From positions 94,501 to 158,500 of the forward strand of contig CAUYUJ010017961.1 of NCBI GenBank assembly GCA_963575745.1: a DNA stretch of 64,000 nt. The letters run 5' to 3'. Numbering within the stretch: the stretch's first letter is position 1; each line of letters starts with the position of its first letter. Under the pieces are notes generated by a model. It made no database searches. It was not told where the DNA came from and saw only the letters and a list, made by a program, of their open reading frames with translations. Below are positions 61,186-64,000 of the stretch, piece by piece. The position numbers and the translations under genes are program-made. Source of the DNA: Prorocentrum cordatum. Lineage: Eukaryota; Sar; Dinophyceae; Prorocentrales; Prorocentraceae.

Positions 61186-62297
61186 TTGAAGGTCGCCCTG
61201 CCCGCAGCGCTCCCGAAGTTATCGAGCGTGACTCCCTCCAGCAGGCATCCGGAAGCCAGACCCACGCGCTGGTAGGCCATGGGGGCCGAGGGGCCGTGCA
61301 CCCAGGGCCCCGCTCCTCCAGGCGGCGCCGCCAGATCACAGGCCCCTCCAGCGAAGCCTGCAGCCGCCCCAACTGCTGGCACCCAGCCAACGAGCCCGCC
61401 GCCCCCGACACCAGGCGGAGCGCCCGCATCGCCCACCGGGCCTCCTGCGGCTTGACGCCACGCGCCAGATCCGCCGAAGCCTCCGACGCCCAGGGCGCCT
61501 GCGCCCAGCACATGCACTCCAGGTCCTGCTGCGCCAGGCCCGCCAGGCGGGCCGCCGACGGCGGCAGCGGCCCCGCCGCCCCACGCTGGGGGGATAAGCC
61601 CGCCACAAGGACCTGCCGCGGCGGCGGGGACACCTGGGGGGCCTGGCGGCCCCGCTCCAGCGGCCGCTGCTCCAGCAGCTCCGCCTCCTGCAACGCCTGC
61701 TGCGCCTGGCGCGCCGCCGTGTGGCCCCCAGGGCCCCCGATGGCGGGCAGCCCCGCGCCGCCAGGGACTCCCGCAGCCCCTCCGCCGCCAGCCGCGCCCG
61801 GCACACCACCAGCGGCTCCCGCGACGATGGCGCCAGCGCCTCCAGCACCTGGAGCGGCTGCGCCAGCGGCACCACGGGGGGCGGCGGCCGCGGCACCAGC
61901 TCCACGGCCACGACCTCCACGTCGGCCGCCGCGCCCTCCAGCAGCGGGAGGTGGGGGGCCCGCGGCAGCGGCGGCGGCGGCCGCGGCTCCGCGCCCTCGC
62001 CCCGCGGCCGCAGCCTTCGCCCCAGCCTTCGCACGCGCGGGCCGAGGCGGCGCTGGCACAGCTGCAGCGGCCCCCGCAGGCAGTGCAGCGAAGCCGCCCC
62101 TGCGCCAGCGGCAGCCGCCGCCATCCCCGCCTCATCGCCGCCTGGTCGCGCTGGCGGCCGCGCGGGAGGCGGGGCGGCCCGCGGGCGAGGGCCTCCCAAG
62201 GGGGGCCCAAAGGGCCCCGCACCCCTGCAAGCAAAAAGCTATGGGCGAGGCGGCGAGCGCAGCACTGAGAACCTGGGGCCAGCGGACTTCGAACCAA
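61089..62297 (-). CDS. Upstream ORF of the DIRS-like element
   Basis: A 402-codon frame. Most of it (62297-61340) is Arg/Gly/Ala-rich and looks like random GC-rich translation. The last 60 codons are different: PMAYQRVGLASGCLLEGVTL, DNFGSAAGRATFKVQNVWPG and GMGCFVEATFVGCSS form a compact beta-type sequence ending at 61089, just before the gag block. This part may be the N-terminal gag domain. The upstream part may be a GC-rich leader. Confidence 0.35.
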   Translation of the reverse strand: MVRSPLAPGSQCCARRLAHSFLLAGVRGPLGPPWEALARGPPRLPRGRQRDQAAMRRGWRRLPLAQGRLRCTACGGRCSCASAASARACEGWGEGCGRGARARSRGRRRRCRGPPTSRCWRARRPTWRSWPWSWCRGRRPPWCRWRSRSRCWRRWRHRRGSRWWCAGRGWRRRGCGSPWRRGAARHRGPWGPHGGAPGAAGVAGGGAAGAAAAGAGPPGPPGVPAAAAGPCGGLIPPAWGGGAAAAVGGPPGGPGAAGPGVHVLGAGALGVGGFGGSGAWRQAAGGPVGDAGAPPGVGGGGLVGWVPAVGAAAGFAGGACDLAAPPGGAGPWVHGPSAPMAYQRVGLASGCLLEGVTLDNFGSAAGRATFKVQNVWPGDGMGCFVEATFVGCSSAARCQAVA

Positions 62298-62320
62298 TCC
62301 ACTTAAAGAATGAGATTATT

Positions 62321-63265
62321 CGGCTTTGGTTTTGGTTCTTTCCACAAGAACTCCCCCTGGGCTTCGGCCCGTCCCGCCGGCCACCTGGAGAGAGTACCCG
62401 GCTTGCCCGGAGCCGGCTGCCAAGGGTTTTTCCTGCTCCAGTCGGCTCCACAACGGCCCAAGATGGCCTCCAAGACGCCTCCAAGACGGCCTCCGAGACG
62501 GCTCAGATGGCCCCAAGATGCCTCAAAGATGGCCCACGATGCCTCCAAGACGGCCTAAGATAGCCTCAAGATGACCAAAGACGGCCCAAGAGGCCCCCAA
62601 GAGCCCCCCAAGACGCCTCCAAGAGGTCTTCAAGGAGAGACCAAAGAGGCCAAAATCGTTGTTTTTGCTTTAGATGTTTGAAGGAGTTTGGCATTTGCTT
62701 TTTTTCGGACTTCCGAAGACCTCAAGACGGCCCAAAAGGCACCCAAAATCGCCCCCCAGATCACTCACGAGGCCTCCAAGATGGCCCCATGACGGCCCAA
62801 AAAGGCCCCTAAGATGCCCCCAAGAGGGCTCAAAGACGGCCTAAGAGACCTCCAAGACAGCCAAGCTGGCCTCCAAGACGGACCCGAAGGCCCCAAGATG
62901 CCTCCAACTCGGCCCGAGATGCACCCAAAACGGCCTGAGATGGCCTCCAGATGACGGCCCAAGAGGCCTCCAAGAGGCATCCAAGACGGCCCAAGAGGCC
63001 TCCAAGAGGTCCTCCAGGAGGGCCCGAAGAGGCCCAAATCATAGATGTTCCTAAGGTATTTGAAGGATGTTGGCATTTGCTTCTTTTCGGCATTCCAACG
63101 GCTCAAGACGGCCCAAGAGGCCCCCAAGATCCCCCAAGAGGCGGGGTCCTCAACGGGGTCCTCATCGGCCCAAGGTTTGGACGCATGGGCGCTTCCAAAA
63201 GGCAGGGAACGGCGTAGGCGTCTTCGATCCGCCGCCCCCCTTTGCTCGCTGGCTGCTTGGCGTGC
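62321..63265 (+). repeat. Composite repeat, copy 2
   Basis: Leader GCTTTGGTTTTGGTTCTTTC with CAAGAACTCCCCCTGGGC (62321-62390), CCAAGACGGCC array (62440-63160), and tail with GGGCGCTTCCAAAAGGCAGG and CGATCCGCCGCCCCC (63160-63265). Copy 1 is at 52803-54417. Confidence 0.85.
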
Positions 63266-63905
63266 GTAAGGTTCACTGCTAACTGGCCGTCCCGAAAGGT
63301 TCTCAGCGGCCTCCGTCCAAACCCGCGGGACACCTGGGCGGCGCGGGCGATGCGCAAAGGCGTTCCACCCGTCTCCAGACTCCCAAGACGGCATCTAATG
63401 GCACTTCCCGATGGCACATCCCAAGATGCCTCCAGGACGGCCCCCATTGGCCCCACGATGGCTCAAGATGGCCCAAGATGGCCTCCAGACGGCCTCAACG
63501 CGGCCCAAGCGGCACCCAAATGGCTCCAGCACGACCTCCAGGAGGGCCCGAAGACGCCGAAATTTTGGGTCCCCCTCGATTGGTTAGAATCTGATTCGTT
63601 CTCGCCTAGTCGGACAGCCCAAGACGGCCCCGATCGCCCCGAGACGGCCCAAGAAACCCCGAAGTGGGCCCCAAGACGGCCCCAATATAACTCACGAAAC
63701 CCCCAGACGGCCCTAAAGCGCCCGAAGAGGACCCCAAGACGGCCCAAAACGACTCCAAAGACGGCCGTCGAAGGCACAAGAAGACCAAGAGTGTCCCGAG
63801 ACGGCCCAAGAAGCCCCCAAGAGGCACCTGGAGGCCCCTCAGTGGTCCCCAAGAGGCCCCGAGTAAGCCCGAAGGAGGCCCAGAGCTTCCCAAGAGCGCC
63901 TCGAG
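62440..63905 (+). repeat. CCAAGACGGCC minisatellite, second cluster
   Basis: Same family as 52970-54240. The higher-order block (TTTGAAGGA, TTGGCATTTGCTT, TTTCGG) recurs near 62670, 63055 and, weaker, 63560. The tail at 63160-63265 interrupts it. Confidence 0.88.
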
Positions 63906-63907
63906 AG

Positions 63908-63970
63908 GCCTCCTCCTCGACCTCCTCCTCCTCCTCCTCCTTCTCCTCCTCCTCCTCCTCCTCCCCCTCA
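63908..63970. repeat. (TCC)n tract at the window end
   Basis: CTCCTC repeats; 63971-64000 unassigned. Confidence 0.9.
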
Positions 63971-64000
63971 TCCTCCCCGATGTTCTCCCCCGAGGGTTCT

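Larger units (their letters stand above)
54487..62297 (-). mobile_element. DIRS-like (tyrosine-recombinase) retrotransposon carrying a C5 DNA methyltransferase, degenerate
   Basis: Minus-strand order from 62297: gag-type ORF, DIRS-type reverse transcriptase, a first RNase H-like motif, a cytosine-5 DNA methyltransferase, the remaining RNase H-like motifs, and a tyrosine recombinase. Coding blocks change frame at least eight times with some stops, so the copy is dead. There is no DDE integrase, as expected for the YR class. Same-orientation composite repeats flank it (52803-54417 and 62321-63265). Classical DIRS elements carry RT, RNase H, an adenine-type methyltransferase and YR; a C5 enzyme is unlike those. 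C5 methyltransferases inside dinoflagellate retrotransposons have been reported (de Mendoza et al. 2018, recalled, not checked). Confidence 0.75.

Overview
The window looks like nuclear DNA from a dinoflagellate. The evidence is GC-rich sequence, very low gene density, many unrelated minisatellite families, degenerate retroelements of several classes, short TTTAGGG runs, and one coding fragment that reads best with a GC-AG intron, a boundary class common in dinoflagellates. No bacterial gene organisation, rRNA, tRNA or CRISPR array was seen. The species cannot be named from the sequence. There is one 100-N assembly gap (42149-42248).

Layout. 1-5.1 kb: triplet and short satellite repeats with two hypothetical ORFs on the minus strand. 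5.2-13.25 kb (minus strand): a Copia-like LTR-retrotransposon coding block with gag, CCHC zinc knuckle, aspartic protease, a methyltransferase-like domain and a DDE integrase. It ends in polypurine low-complexity sequence before any reverse transcriptase. 13.5-15.9 kb: a 1.42-kb tandem duplication. 16.7-18.8 kb: a 5'-truncated non-LTR element. 18.8-24.1 kb: a mosaic of repeat modules with TTTAGGG-like borders. 24.4-27.4 kb: two minisatellite arrays. 27.4-36.3 kb: mostly unassigned sequence with a MITE-like element, a CAT array, a large inverted G-rich/C-rich minisatellite, a 29-bp perfect inverted repeat and a small Cys-rich ORF. 36.9-40.2 kb (minus): a LINE with endonuclease and an inactivated reverse transcriptase. 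42.2-44.3 kb: a 90-bp minisatellite that ends at a candidate splice acceptor of a PIF1-like helicase 3' end. 45-51.9 kb: a 57-bp array, a second MITE, TG-rich arrays and unassigned DNA. 51.9-52.6 kb (minus): an alpha-1,3-fucosyltransferase (GT10) C-terminal fragment. 52.8-63.9 kb: a degenerate tyrosine-recombinase (DIRS-like) retrotransposon on the minus strand, gag-RT-(RNase H)-C5 DNA methyltransferase-(RNase H)-tyrosine recombinase, flanked by two same-orientation copies of a composite repeat (leader, minisatellite, tail).

How the parts relate. Host genes are represented only by fragments (GT10 fucosyltransferase, PIF1-like helicase and a few exon-like islands). The rest is retroelements and satellites. 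The most interesting system is the DIRS-like element that carries its own cytosine-5 methyltransferase. The methyltransferase appears to be inserted inside the RNase H domain, and in this copy its catalytic Cys codon reads Arg. The Copia-like element carries a second, divergent methyltransferase-like domain, so two unrelated retroelements within 64 kb each associate with methyltransferase folds. Several minisatellite families recur with conserved leader sequences, which suggests that leader and array move or duplicate together.
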